Positions 44,956 through 54,634 of a stretch of DNA of 64,000 bases are shown in pieces. The notes beneath the pieces are model-generated. The model worked only from the letters and a program-made list of their open reading frames with translations, did no database searches and was not told the DNA's origin. The DNA is taken from NCBI RefSeq assembly GCF_011074795.1, contig NZ_JAAMPF010000018.1, forward strand, positions 186,001-250,000. The letters run 5' to 3'. The stretch's first letter is position 1; each line of letters begins with the position of its first letter. The DNA is from Marinobacter salicampi. GTDB taxonomy: Bacteria; Pseudomonadota; Gammaproteobacteria; Pseudomonadales; Oleiphilaceae. Both the position numbers and the translations under genes were made by a program.

Positions 44956-45969
44956 TCAGACACCCAGGCCCTTGAAGAACCGCTGCACATTTTCGCTCAG
45001 GGACTCAATGTCATAGCCGCCTTCCTGGACCACCAGGGTAGGCAGCCCGGCCTGGCTTATGCGCTTGCCCAGGCGCTCAAAACCCTCTGAGCTCACGGAG
45101 ACCTTGGCTTGCGGGTCGGCATGGTAGATGTCAAAGCCCAGGGGCAGCACCAGGGCGTCCGGGTTGAACAGGGTCACCGCCGCCATGGCTTCTTCCAGCC
45201 GGTCAAAGAAGTCTTGTTCTGAGGATCCGTGGGGCATGGGAAGGTTGATGTTGTAGCCTTCGCCCTCGCCAACCCCGCGCTCGTCCTCAAAGCCGGTGAC
45301 CACCGGGTAGAAATTGGTCGGGTCGCCGTGAATGGAAATGTAGAGCACGTCCTTGCGGTCGTAGAAAATCTCCTGGATGCCCTGGCCATGGTGCATGTCG
45401 GTGTCGAGGATGGCGATGCGCGGGAACCGGGCGGTCAGTTTCTGGGCGGCAATGGCGGCATTGTTCAGGTAGCAGAAGCCACCGGCCGCATCCCGGCGGG
45501 CATGATGGCCAGGCGGGCGGCATACTGCATAGGCTGTGCGTTCGCCTGCCATCAGAGCATCGGCGGCCCCGAGGGCTGACTGGGCGGACCAGTAGGCCGC
45601 TTCCCAGGTGTTGGCACCGATAGGGCAGCTGCCATCGGCCTGGTAGCAGGCGGCTTCGGAAAGAATGCCCCGCAGCGGGTTGGGGGAGCGGACAAAAATG
45701 TTCGACATCACCTCGTCACCCCAGTCACCCATTTCGCTCCAGCGCCGGTGAGCCGACTCCAGAAACCGAAGGTAGCCAAGGTCATGGACCCGGGAAATAT
45801 TCCCGGCGCCCTGGTCTGCGGGCTCAAGCACCGGAATTCCCAGGCTTTTAAGGCCCTCGAGCATTTGCGAGGTGCGATCAGGCACTTCCTGGGGCTGGCG
45901 CATCTGACCCCGGGTAAAGTAGGTTTTGGGCAGGTGTTGGTCTTGTGCAGGGTGAAAAAACGCTTTCAT
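44956..45969 (-). CDS. Histone-deacetylase-family acetylpolyamine amidohydrolase-like enzyme
   Basis: A 337-residue arginase/deacetylase-fold protein. Zinc and catalytic motifs are intact: RPPGHHA (tandem His), ILDTDMHHGQG, and GFDIYHADPQ. The segment SIHGDPTNFYP matches acetylpolyamine amidohydrolases rather than class II histone deacetylases, so deacetylation of acetyl-putrescine-like compounds is likely. The start is an ATG with AAGGAG 8 bases upstream; an in-frame start at 46026 is less likely. It is divergent from the succinate-semialdehyde dehydrogenase gene, which could act in the same polyamine-to-succinate route. Confidence 0.9.
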   Translation of the reverse strand: MKAFFHPAQDQHLPKTYFTRGQMRQPQEVPDRTSQMLEGLKSLGIPVLEPADQGAGNISRVHDLGYLRFLESAHRRWSEMGDWGDEVMSNIFVRSPNPLRGILSEAACYQADGSCPIGANTWEAAYWSAQSALGAADALMAGERTAYAVCRPPGHHARRDAAGGFCYLNNAAIAAQKLTARFPRIAILDTDMHHGQGIQEIFYDRKDVLYISIHGDPTNFYPVVTGFEDERGVGEGEGYNINLPMPHGSSEQDFFDRLEEAMAAVTLFNPDALVLPLGFDIYHADPQAKVSVSSEGFERLGKRISQAGLPTLVVQEGGYDIESLSENVQRFFKGLGV

Positions 45970-46159
45970 CAGCCGGCTCCTTTTTGGGTCATCCATGGAG
46001 TATAGGCTCAAGGTCCTGCGGGTCAAAACCCCCAGTGTCTACGGAGATGCTACCAATGTCCTGCGGGGTGTTTGACGCACGACTTTACAGGGCCAGATTC
46101 AGCGGCCACTATGACCGTTGACTGTTAAATAACCTGTCTGCGACAAAGGAGCCTAAGCT

Positions 46160-47611
46160 ATGGACTCACCACTGTTGAAGAACCTGAACGGCTATATAGG
46201 CGGTCGATGGAAGGACCCCGGCGAGGATGCCACCTTTGACGTATACAACCCTGCCACCGGCGAAGTCATAGCCAAGGTGCCCTCCATGAGCGAAGCGGAT
46301 GTAAACGCCGCCGTCGATGCAGGCTCGAAAGCTCTGCGGCTGACCCAGCCCTACTCTCTGGAAACCCGTCGTGGATGGCTTGAGGGTATTCGGGACACGC
46401 TTCTGGACAATAAAGAGGAAGTGGGACGGATCCTGTGCCAAGAGCACGGCAAGCCCCTCAAGGAAGCAAAAGGGGAGGTTGAGTACGCGGCAGGATTTTT
46501 CGATTACTGCGCCCGCCATATTCAGGCCCTGGATGCCCATACCATTGCAGAGAAGCCGAAAGACTGCACTTGGACCGTGCACTATCGTCCAATCGGTGTG
46601 GTCGGCCTGATTACGCCCTGGAACTTCCCAATAGGCATGATCGCGAAAAAGCTGTCCGCTGCGCTGGCGGCAGGTTGCCCGTCGGTGATCAAGCCCGCCA
46701 GTGAGACCCCACTGACCATGATCGCGATGTTCAGCCTGATTGATCAGCACGTGGATATGCCAGACGGTATGGTTAATTTGGTGATGGGGAAGGCGAGCAT
46801 GATTGGCAAAGTGCTGTGCGAGCATCCCGAGGTACCCATGCTGAGCTTTACCGGCTCCACCGAGGTCGGGCGCAAGCTGATTACCGACACCGCCGACCAG
46901 GTTAAGAAGCTGGCCCTTGAGCTGGGCGGTAATGCGCCGTTTATCGTGTTTGAGGATGCGGACCTTGATGCGGCGGCCACCAACCTGATGGGTAACAAGT
47001 TCCGGGGCGGCGGCCAGACCTGTGTCTGCGCCAACCGGGTCTTTGTCCATGAAAAGGTGGCGGACGCCTTCGGTAAAAAGCTTGCTGAGAAAGTCGAGGC
47101 CATGAAGGTGGGCGACGGCATGAACGAGGATGTCGACATCGGGCCGCTGATCAACAAGGCCGGCTTTGACAAGGTACATCGCCATGTTTCGGATGCCCTG
47201 GAAAAAGGGGCCGAACTTGTTGCAGGCCCCAAACCCACGGACCTGTCAGGAAAAGATCTGTTTTACCCGCCAACCGTGGTCACCGGTGTTACCCGGGACA
47301 TGGCCTGTTTCCGGGAAGAAACCTTCGGTCCCCTGGTGCCCATGGCGTTATTCCGGGACGATGACGAGGTGATTGCCGCGGGCAACGATACCGAATTCGG
47401 CCTGGCCGCCTACCTTTTCACTGCTGACCCCGAACGGGCCCAGCGTGTTGCTGCCGCCCTGCGGTTTGGTCATGTGGGCTGGAATACCGGCACCGGGCCC
47501 ACGCCGGAAGCACCGTTTGGCGGCATGAAGGCATCGGGAATCGGGCGTGAAGGTGGCCTGGAAGGTCTGTTCGAGTTTGTGGAGCCGCAGACCGTGCCCC
47601 GGGGCTTCTGA
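46160..47611 (+). CDS. gabD: NAD(P)-dependent succinate-semialdehyde dehydrogenase (GabD-like)
   Basis: A 483-residue aldehyde dehydrogenase. NAD-binding FTGSTEVGR, the general-base Glu in LELGGNAPF and the catalytic Cys in GGGQTCVCANR are present, and the overall pattern (PEAPFGGMKASGIGREGG at the end) is that of GabD. It oxidises succinate semialdehyde to succinate, the final step of GABA or polyamine breakdown. The start is set by AAGGAG. It is followed by a strong terminator. Confidence 0.9.
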   Translation: MDSPLLKNLNGYIGGRWKDPGEDATFDVYNPATGEVIAKVPSMSEADVNAAVDAGSKALRLTQPYSLETRRGWLEGIRDTLLDNKEEVGRILCQEHGKPLKEAKGEVEYAAGFFDYCARHIQALDAHTIAEKPKDCTWTVHYRPIGVVGLITPWNFPIGMIAKKLSAALAAGCPSVIKPASETPLTMIAMFSLIDQHVDMPDGMVNLVMGKASMIGKVLCEHPEVPMLSFTGSTEVGRKLITDTADQVKKLALELGGNAPFIVFEDADLDAAATNLMGNKFRGGGQTCVCANRVFVHEKVADAFGKKLAEKVEAMKVGDGMNEDVDIGPLINKAGFDKVHRHVSDALEKGAELVAGPKPTDLSGKDLFYPPTVVTGVTRDMACFREETFGPLVPMALFRDDDEVIAAGNDTEFGLAAYLFTADPERAQRVAAALRFGHVGWNTGTGPTPEAPFGGMKASGIGREGGLEGLFEFVEPQTVPRGF

Positions 47612-47640
47612 GGCTACCTAGCTACGAAGTCTGCAGTAAT

Positions 47641-47674
47641 AAAAAAGCCAGGACGCTCGCGTCCTGGCTTTTTT
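47641..47674. terminator. Rho-independent terminator (bidirectional)
   Basis: GCCAGGACGC (47647-47656) and GCGTCCTGGC (47659-47668) form a perfect 10-bp stem with a 2-base centre, flanked by six A and six T. It ends the gabD transcript and the convergent binding-protein transcript. Confidence 0.96.
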
Positions 47675-47689
47675 ATGTTCGCCTGAATA

Positions 47690-48103
47690 TCAGGGTGTCA
47701 GGATAACCTTGACCGAATCGTCTACTTCAGACGCATCAAGGTAGCCAATGCTGCCCGGAGTCGAAGCCACCGAGGCCTTCATGGCGCCGGTGTTGCCCTG
47801 TTCCTGGGGCGGCTGACCACGGCCGGTAAACACCTGCTGGGACCAGAAGGACTTGAGCTGAGCGTCATTCCGTCCGGTCACCTTCTCGTGGAACTCGGAG
47901 CGGGCAGGGGCACCTTCAGGCAGCTCGAAAGGCCGCACTTTCTGGCCATCCGGCAGCTGCTGGCTACGGTTCAGGTAGATATCCCGCACCTGGTTGGAGG
48001 TGATGCTGTCCGGACCACCTGGGTGGCCGATAACCACGACTTCCGCCAGGGCCAGGGGGCTGACCAGCATGCTTGCCAGTAAAATCAGGCTGTACTTTTT
48101 CAT
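47690..48103 (-). CDS. Small periplasmic PstS-like binding-domain protein
   Basis: A 137-residue exported protein (signal peptide about 1-20, ending ALA). The pattern SITSNQVRDIYLNRSQQLPDG, FWSQQVFTGRGQPP and TPGSIGYLDAS is that of the phosphate-binding-protein-like (PBP-like_2) family, but it is far shorter than transport PstS (about 320 residues) and represents one lobe. There is no ABC transporter here. It is the last gene of a minus-strand chemoreceptor-porin-binding protein cluster. Confidence 0.85.
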   Translation of the reverse strand: MKKYSLILLASMLVSPLALAEVVVIGHPGGPDSITSNQVRDIYLNRSQQLPDGQKVRPFELPEGAPARSEFHEKVTGRNDAQLKSFWSQQVFTGRGQPPQEQGNTGAMKASVASTPGSIGYLDASEVDDSVKVILTP

Positions 48104-48114
48104 GTCTGGCCTCC

Positions 48115-49341
48115 TCAGAATGCAGAGTCGAGTTTAAGGGTGTAGACGTTGGTGGTATCGTCATCGTTGGCCAGTATAAAGGCGGGGTTGAGTCCACCGG
48201 CTGAACCTTCAAAACCGCGGACGTGAGTAACGTCTGCCTTAATGGCAACGCCAGGGGTGATGTCCCAGCGAACACCAACGCTGTATTCATCCCTACGGGT
48301 ATTCAATACTGATTCGGGGACGGCTGGCATAATGCCGGTAGGTCCTTGAGCAAGGAACGCTCCCGCCCGCTCCTCGTTGTCCTGGCTCTCAATCCAACCT
48401 ACAACCGCATAAGGTGTAAGGGTGCCGAAACGGCGGGCTACAGAGACATAAGCCGAGTCGGTGTCAGCAAATTTCCCGTCAACTTCCGCCCGGGTGACTT
48501 CAGAGATAACTTGCCAGGTTCCATTATCGTAACCTAGCCCAAGGCCGAAAAAATTGCCCCTTTCTTCATCGGCGAGAATTGCCTGACCGTCCACCAACTG
48601 AAGGTCATTCGCTTCGGCGATCGCAGCCAGGCGGGTGGCATTGATGGAAATTTCTGCGGTAGCTGCAATACCACGAACTGTCCAAACGTAATCTGTCCAG
48701 CTAAGTGTAAGACCAGCAGTGTTACGCAACTTAACTTCGGAGATATTTCCCTCTTCTTCAGTAAACCCAGTGAAGACTTGGGTCGTCAAAGATGAACCAT
48801 TGAAGTTGAATGTGTGCGTTGCGTCGGCTCCAACATAACTTTGGATGGCCACAGGATCATAAACTGCGGCGGGTGGCCGGGCCCAAGTCTGAGCATAGCC
48901 GACTTCCAACGAATCGGAGTACATGAAGAAAGGCAGGCGCATCTTGCCGGCACGGAGCTGCAGGTCGTTAGTGGGGCGATGGCTCAGGTATGCCCACTCG
49001 ACAACCGGGTCCCAGTCTTCAGCACCGCGGCCCACGAGCTGCAATACGGCCTGGCTTTTATCGGTTACGTCAAAGGTGCCCTGCAGAGCCAGCAGGCTCT
49101 GATCGGCTACGCTGCTTTCATCTGTAACGCCATCAAAGCCAGCGTCATTGCTGGCACGGGCAAAGCCGGTGCTGAAGAAGCCATTGAAACGTACGCGCTC
49201 GTCTTTGACAGAATTCAGCTGCTGTTGCATTGAATCCAGCTGCTGCTGCATCCGGGACACAGTCTCATCGTTGGTCTGGGCCATAACCGGCGCGACAGCA
49301 ATGGCTGCCGCTAGGGGCGCCAGGCGGAAAAGTTTCTTCAT
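48115..49341 (-). CDS. Outer-membrane porin-like beta-barrel protein
   Basis: A 408-residue protein with a signal peptide (about 1-21, ending VMA), a short coiled-coil segment (TVSRMQQQLDSMQQQLNSV), then alternating amphipathic strands and a terminal Phe, as expected for outer-membrane barrels. It resembles the uncharacterised porin-like proteins found next to PstS-like proteins. It lies 11 bp from the binding-protein gene, so the two are surely co-transcribed. Solute is unknown; the neighbour suggests an anion. Confidence 0.85.
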   Translation of the reverse strand: MKKLFRLAPLAAAIAVAPVMAQTNDETVSRMQQQLDSMQQQLNSVKDERVRFNGFFSTGFARASNDAGFDGVTDESSVADQSLLALQGTFDVTDKSQAVLQLVGRGAEDWDPVVEWAYLSHRPTNDLQLRAGKMRLPFFMYSDSLEVGYAQTWARPPAAVYDPVAIQSYVGADATHTFNFNGSSLTTQVFTGFTEEEGNISEVKLRNTAGLTLSWTDYVWTVRGIAATAEISINATRLAAIAEANDLQLVDGQAILADEERGNFFGLGLGYDNGTWQVISEVTRAEVDGKFADTDSAYVSVARRFGTLTPYAVVGWIESQDNEERAGAFLAQGPTGIMPAVPESVLNTRRDEYSVGVRWDITPGVAIKADVTHVRGFEGSAGGLNPAFILANDDDTTNVYTLKLDSAF

Positions 49342-49382
49342 TTTGGGGTCTTCCTGGTTCTACGGGATTTAACGTCTTTGAT

Positions 49383-51002
49383 TCAAACGCGGAACTGGCT
49401 GGCAACCGTGTGCAGGCCGGTACTCACTTTCTGGATGTCGCGGCTTACGCTGTCGAGCTCATCGGTGCTCTCCATGACGGCTTCGGCGTTGCGGTGCATG
49501 TCGGTCATATGGCCGGTCACTTCCTTGAACGTGGTGCTCTGCTCATAAGTGGCGGCGGCAATCTGTTCGTTCAGCTCACTGATCTGCTGGACGTTTTTCA
49601 GTATGCGGCTGAGGATATCGCCGGACTCAGTGGTCGCCGTCACGCCTTCATGGGCTTTGTTGACGCTGCTCTCCATGGAGGTCACCGCTGAAGATGACAG
49701 CTTGGAGAGTTCGGAAATAACGCCCTGTATTTCTTCGGTAGCCTTATGGGTGCGAACGGCAAGCCCCCGCACTTCATCGGCAACCACAGCAAAGCCACGG
49801 CCATGTTCGCCGGCCCGGGCCGCTTCAATGGCGGCGTTCAGGGCCAGGAGGTTGGTCTGTTCGGCGACGTTCTGGATGGTGTCGAGCAGTCCCCCCACTT
49901 TGCTGGAGAAGGTGTCAAACTGGTTCACCAGGCCGGCCGTTGCCTCGATCTCCGACACAAGTTCCCGAATAGTGGCCACGTTGTGGTTCACTTTTTCCTG
50001 GCCGGTCTGGGCAAACTTGGAGGCATCCTGGGTCTGGTCCGAGGCACTGGAGGCAAAGCCAGCCACCTCTTCCACGCTGCGAACCAGCTCATCGACGGAG
50101 TTACGGGTCGAGGAAATGGCCTGGGCCTGGTTGCTGATACGCTCAAGGTTGGTGCGGCTGGTGCGGGCCAGGTGGTCGGAAACCGAATTCAAGCCATTCA
50201 CATCCTGGCTGATGGTGGCGAACGACTTGTGAAGCTTGGCGACGAACAGGTTGAACTGGTCGACCAGGTCCTTGAGCTCATCTTTACCGTGGTAGTCGAT
50301 ACGTGAGGTCAGGTCACCTTCGCCTGAGGCCATGTTCTTCAGCGAAAGGATGATCTGGCTCAGGCTGCTGGATATGGAGCGGCCAATTATCAGGCTCAGG
50401 CCAACCAGCACCACCAGAGATATGACAAGGATGGCCACGGAAACAGAGCTGGCGTCACTGGACGCTTCCACAGTATCTGAAATAGCCGCCTGAAAATGGT
50501 CGCGGGTGCGCTGGTGCATGGTATCGAGATCAGCCCTCAGCTGCTCGAGACGGCGGGCATTGGCGGCAGCCTCGTCACCAATCTTGCTGAAATCTGCTGT
50601 GCCTTCGATGATCGCAGTGGCGATGCGGGTAGCGTTGGCGTAATAGCCTTCAAGCTGTTGCCGAAGCTTTTTGGTTTCGGAGCTCAAAGCCGGGTTGAGG
50701 GCTGCAATTTCGTTCAGATTGCCGGTGATGGTGTCCAGGTACTCACGGGTGGAGGCCAATTGCTGGTCATCACCGGTGGCCACCGAACCGTTGATCTGCT
50801 GTTCCATAAGCTGTAACTGACCGCGGTTAACTGTGGTCAGCTCAAGGGTTGGATAAAGACGGTCACGGACCTGGTTCAGGCGCTCGGAATTGGACTGTTC
50901 CGTGACCAGCGCAAAACCCTGGCTCAGGATAAAGGAGATGACGGCGATGGCGACGAGTAACGCGAGCTTGTGGGAAATCTTCAGTCTGGAGAGCATGTAC
51001 AT
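49383..51002 (-). CDS. Methyl-accepting chemotaxis protein
   Basis: A 539-residue chemoreceptor: first membrane helix (about 11-33), a roughly 150-residue helical periplasmic sensor, second helix (about 185-208), HAMP, and a signalling domain with the hairpin-tip motif [19 protein letters not shown]. No C-terminal NWETF-type pentapeptide is present. It lies 41 bp upstream of the porin gene in the same direction, so it may share its transcript, although a promoter between them is possible. Ligand is unknown. Confidence 0.94.
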   Translation of the reverse strand: MYMLSRLKISHKLALLVAIAVISFILSQGFALVTEQSNSERLNQVRDRLYPTLELTTVNRGQLQLMEQQINGSVATGDDQQLASTREYLDTITGNLNEIAALNPALSSETKKLRQQLEGYYANATRIATAIIEGTADFSKIGDEAAANARRLEQLRADLDTMHQRTRDHFQAAISDTVEASSDASSVSVAILVISLVVLVGLSLIIGRSISSSLSQIILSLKNMASGEGDLTSRIDYHGKDELKDLVDQFNLFVAKLHKSFATISQDVNGLNSVSDHLARTSRTNLERISNQAQAISSTRNSVDELVRSVEEVAGFASSASDQTQDASKFAQTGQEKVNHNVATIRELVSEIEATAGLVNQFDTFSSKVGGLLDTIQNVAEQTNLLALNAAIEAARAGEHGRGFAVVADEVRGLAVRTHKATEEIQGVISELSKLSSSAVTSMESSVNKAHEGVTATTESGDILSRILKNVQQISELNEQIAAATYEQSTTFKEVTGHMTDMHRNAEAVMESTDELDSVSRDIQKVSTGLHTVASQFRV

Positions 51003-51243
51003 CTATCCTTGCCCGATCCGGGCGTCAGTCTCATGCCGGCAAGTCTAAAGAGGCGACATATCGGATGACATGGGCAAATTGTTGTTCTTTGTTACGATCT
51101 GTTTGTAGTTCAGCATGCGAACTGGTTGGCATGCGAACTGTGCGTCCAATCACGGCTTGTTGCCGGACAAACCGCACTCGTTGCCTGCTATAATCCCGGG
51201 CATTCGCAGATACTCAAAGCCATCAGACCCAGCGGTTGTGCCC

Positions 51244-53409
51244 ATGGATGTTTCCCCGATTATCGATCCACTCAACGAAGCCCAGCGCGAGGCGGTTACT
51301 GCCCAGAATGATCATCTGCTGGTGCTCGCCGGGGCCGGCAGTGGCAAAACCCGGGTGCTGATCCATCGCATGGCCTGGCTGATGCAGGTGGACCAGCTGC
51401 CCCCCAGCAGTCTGCTGGCGGTCACCTTCACCAACAAAGCGGCGAAGGAAATGCGCTACCGCATCGAGCAGATGCTCAGTCTGCCCTCCAGGGGCCTGTG
51501 GTTCGGCACGTTTCACGGCATTGCCCATCGCCTGCTGCGGGCGCACTGGAAGGACGCCGGCCTGCCGGAAAATTTCCAGGTGCTCGACAGCGATGACCAA
51601 CTCCGGCTGGTGAAGCGGGTGATGCGCGAGTTCCAGATAGACGAGAGCCGATGGCCACCGAAACAGGCCCAGTGGTTCATCAGTGCCCAGAAAGATGAGG
51701 GCCTGCGGGCGGACCACATCCAGGAGAACCCGGGCGATCACTTCACCTCCACCATGCTGAAAATCTACCGCCAGTATGAAAAGTTGTGCCAACAGGCAGG
51801 GTTGGTGGACTTTGGTGAGCTGCTGCTGCGTTCCCACGAGCTCTGGTTGCACAGGCCAGAGTTGCTGGCCCACTATCAGACCCGGTTCCGTCACATACTG
51901 GTGGACGAGTTCCAGGACACCAACACGATCCAGTACGCCTGGCTCCAGGTGCTGGCAGGCAACCGGGTTCCGTTGACGGTGGTAGGAGACGACGACCAGT
52001 CCATCTACGGCTGGCGCGGCGCCAAGGTCGAGAACATCCAGCAGTTCCAGAATGACTACGCGGACGCCCGACTGGTGCGGCTGGAGCAGAACTATCGTTC
52101 CACGCAGACGATCCTCAAGGCCGCCAATGCCGTCATTGCCAACAATCAGGGCCGGCTGGGGAAAGAGCTCTGGACCGATGGCACCGAGGGCGAACCCATC
52201 AGCCTCTATGCCGCGTTTAATGAGCAGGATGAAGCCAACTATATAGCCGATACCATCAGTAGCTGGGTTTCCGAGGGCAACCTGCGCAGTGAAGCCGCCA
52301 TTCTGTACCGCTCGAACGCCCAGTCCCGGGTGCTGGAAGAATCCCTGATGCGTCAGGGCATTCCCTACCGGGTCTACGGCGGCCTGCGTTTTTACGACCG
52401 CCAGGAAATCCGCAATGCCTTGGGTTACCTGCGTCTGGTGCACTATCGCAATGACGATGCCGCCTTTGAACGGGTGGTGAATATCCCGCCCCGGGGCATA
52501 GGGGCCAAGAGCCTGGCTGAAATCCGGGCGCTGGCCGGTCAGGAGAGCTTTTCCCTCTGGGAAGCGTCGGAGCGGCTGCTCGCAGCGGGCCATCTAAAAG
52601 GGCGCGCCAAAACTGGCCTTCAGCGCTTCATGGAGATCATTATCAGCCTGACTGAAATGGCCGAGAATGCGTCACTTCAGGGGTTGGCCCAAAGCGCCAT
52701 TGAAGCCAGTGGCCTGCGGGATTACCACGCCAGTGAAAAAGGCGAGAAAGGCCAGGCCAGGGCCGAGAACCTGGATGAGCTGGTCAACGCCATGGCCGAT
52801 TTTGAAGTGGACGACGGCATGGACGCACTGGCGGAGTTTGTGGCCCAGGCCGCGCTGGATGCGGGCGAGGCCCAGGCTGAGGCCCATGAAGACAGCGTGC
52901 AGTTGATGACCCTGCATTCGGCCAAGGGCCTGGAGTTCCCCCTGGTGTTCCTGGCCGGGGTAGAGGAGGGTCTGTTTCCCCACAGCATGTCGCTGGAGGA
53001 GCCCGGGCGCATGGAAGAAGAGCGGCGCCTGGCCTACGTGGGTATCACCCGGGCCATGAAACGTTTGACTCTCACCTACGCAGAGTCCCGCCGCCTGTAT
53101 GGCCAGGAGAAGTTCCACGCCCTGTCGCGTTTTGTCCGTGAAATTCCCGGCGACTGCATACAGGAAGTGCGTCTGCGCAATACCGTTTCCCGGCCGGCCA
53201 TGGTGTCGCGGCACAATGAGGGGCTGTTCAGTCAGGCCCCTGATGTAGGCACCGGCTTCAGTCTGGGCCAGCGGGTGCGCCATCCCAAGTTCGGGGAAGG
53301 TATTGTCATGAACAGTGAAGGCAGCGGCCACCATACCCGCATACAGGTCAATTTTGATGAAGGCGCCAAGTGGCTGGTGCTGGCTTATGCGCCGTTGGAG
53401 GCCTGCTGA
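51244..53409 (+). CDS. uvrD: DNA helicase II UvrD
   Basis: A 721-residue helicase, nearly the same length as E. coli UvrD (720). Motif I AGAGSGKTRVL, motif Ia TFTNKAAKEM, motif II DEFQDTN, VVGDDDQSIYGWRGA, and motifs V-VI TLHSAKGLEFPLVF and AYVGITRAMK are all intact. It acts in mismatch and nucleotide excision repair by removing the nicked strand. The ATG at 51244 matches the E. coli N-terminus (MDVSPII-type); an open frame runs further upstream to 51115. Confidence 0.97.
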   Translation: MDVSPIIDPLNEAQREAVTAQNDHLLVLAGAGSGKTRVLIHRMAWLMQVDQLPPSSLLAVTFTNKAAKEMRYRIEQMLSLPSRGLWFGTFHGIAHRLLRAHWKDAGLPENFQVLDSDDQLRLVKRVMREFQIDESRWPPKQAQWFISAQKDEGLRADHIQENPGDHFTSTMLKIYRQYEKLCQQAGLVDFGELLLRSHELWLHRPELLAHYQTRFRHILVDEFQDTNTIQYAWLQVLAGNRVPLTVVGDDDQSIYGWRGAKVENIQQFQNDYADARLVRLEQNYRSTQTILKAANAVIANNQGRLGKELWTDGTEGEPISLYAAFNEQDEANYIADTISSWVSEGNLRSEAAILYRSNAQSRVLEESLMRQGIPYRVYGGLRFYDRQEIRNALGYLRLVHYRNDDAAFERVVNIPPRGIGAKSLAEIRALAGQESFSLWEASERLLAAGHLKGRAKTGLQRFMEIIISLTEMAENASLQGLAQSAIEASGLRDYHASEKGEKGQARAENLDELVNAMADFEVDDGMDALAEFVAQAALDAGEAQAEAHEDSVQLMTLHSAKGLEFPLVFLAGVEEGLFPHSMSLEEPGRMEEERRLAYVGITRAMKRLTLTYAESRRLYGQEKFHALSRFVREIPGDCIQEVRLRNTVSRPAMVSRHNEGLFSQAPDVGTGFSLGQRVRHPKFGEGIVMNSEGSGHHTRIQVNFDEGAKWLVLAYAPLEAC

Positions 53410-53425
53410 ATTTCCAGGGGGGGGG

Positions 53426-53507
53426 CAGGTTGGGGAGGCTATTCCTCTGGGAAAAGAACTCGCTTTGCTCAGACACCTTTTCCGGGCGGAATAGCCTCCC
53501 CAACCTG
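53426..53507. repeat. Perfect 20-bp inverted repeat (large hairpin) between uvrD and acr3
   Basis: CAGGTTGGGGAGGCTATTCC (53426-53445) is exactly mirrored at 53488-53507, with 42 bases between. The inner part has a further 7-bp pair (GGAAAAG at 53450-53456, CTTTTCC at 53477-53483), so the whole can form one long cruciform. A run of nine G (53417-53425) precedes it. No T-tract follows, so it is not a standard terminator; it could be a palindromic repetitive element, a small non-autonomous mobile element, or a structured RNA 3' end between convergent genes. Confidence 0.8.
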
Positions 53508-53553
53508 GTACAGGGGCTGCTTGTTCCTTCCCAATTTTTTAAAACCAATGTGT

Positions 53554-54624
53554 TCAGGCTGGGAAGTGGCCCCTTGTCCTGTTAGCAATGCGCACCAGCA
53601 TCAGCATTAACGGCACTTCAACAAGTACGCCTACCACTGTCGCCAGGGCGGCACCGGACTGCAGGCCGAACAGGGCGATAGCAGCTGCAACTGCCAGTTC
53701 GAAGAAGTTGCTGGCCCCGATCATGGCACCGGGCGCGGCGATGCAATGACGCACCTTCCATACTTTGGCCCAGCCGTAGGCAATGAAGAAAACCAGTACG
53801 GTCTGGATGATCAGCGGCACGGCGATCAAGGCAATGTGCAGGGGATTTTCCAGGATCACTTCGCCCTGGAAGGCAAACAGCAGCACCAGGGTGACAATCA
53901 GCGCTGCCGGTGTCACCGGTCCCAGCCGTTTCATGAAGACCTCGTCGTACCACTGCTGACCCCGGCGGGCGATCAGGGCGTGCCGGGTGAGGTAGCCGGC
54001 GGTTAACGGAATGACGATGTAAAGCACCACGGACAGGATGACCGTGTCCCAGGGCACCTGAATGTCGGAGATGCCCAGCAGAAACACCACGATGGGTGCG
54101 AAGGCAAACAGCATGATGATGTCGTTCAGGGAGACCTGCACCAGCGTATAGGCCGCGTCACCCTTCGTCAGGTAACTCCAGACAAATACCATGGCGGTGC
54201 AGGGCGCGGCACCCAACAGGATGGCGCCGGCCAGATATTCGCGGGCCAGTTGCGGTGCGATCAGGGGCTCGAAAACCACCATCAGGAAGAACCAGGCGAT
54301 GGCAAACATGCTGAATGGCTTGATCAGCCAGTTTACGATGGTAGTAATGGCCAGGCCTTTGGGTTCTTTCCTCACGCCCACTACTGCACTGAAATCGACC
54401 TGCGCCATCATCGGGAAAATCATGGCCCAGATCAGGATGGCGATGGGGATGGAAACCTGGGCGTATTCAAACCGCGAAAGAGCTTCAGGGACGGCGGGTG
54501 CCAGCTGGCCCAGGGCCACACCGGCAACGATGGCCAGGGCCACCCAGACCGACAGGTATCGTCCGAAAAGGTCCATGCCTTCCTTGGTATCTGCTTCTGT
54601 GGCGATTTCGGTATTGCTGCTCAT
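53554..54624 (-). CDS. acr3: Arsenite efflux transporter Acr3
   Basis: A 356-residue membrane protein with about ten helices. The Acr3 family motif LGAAPCTAMVFVWSYL (with the essential Cys in helix 4) and the later APGAMIGASNFFELAVA segment are intact. It exports arsenite using the proton motive force. The start at 54624 has a GAGAGG site; the open frame extends 33 bases further. It follows arsH closely, and the pair diverges from the arsenate-side operon. Confidence 0.95.
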   Translation of the reverse strand: MSSNTEIATEADTKEGMDLFGRYLSVWVALAIVAGVALGQLAPAVPEALSRFEYAQVSIPIAILIWAMIFPMMAQVDFSAVVGVRKEPKGLAITTIVNWLIKPFSMFAIAWFFLMVVFEPLIAPQLAREYLAGAILLGAAPCTAMVFVWSYLTKGDAAYTLVQVSLNDIIMLFAFAPIVVFLLGISDIQVPWDTVILSVVLYIVIPLTAGYLTRHALIARRGQQWYDEVFMKRLGPVTPAALIVTLVLLFAFQGEVILENPLHIALIAVPLIIQTVLVFFIAYGWAKVWKVRHCIAAPGAMIGASNFFELAVAAAIALFGLQSGAALATVVGVLVEVPLMLMLVRIANRTRGHFPA

Positions 54625-54634
54625 TGGTTGCCTC

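Noticed and set aside
53426..53507. Integron attC site
   Set aside because: The GTT/AAC core triplets are inward-facing relative to attC consensus and the arms are fully complementary, whereas attC sites have bulged, imperfect arms. Called an inverted repeat instead.
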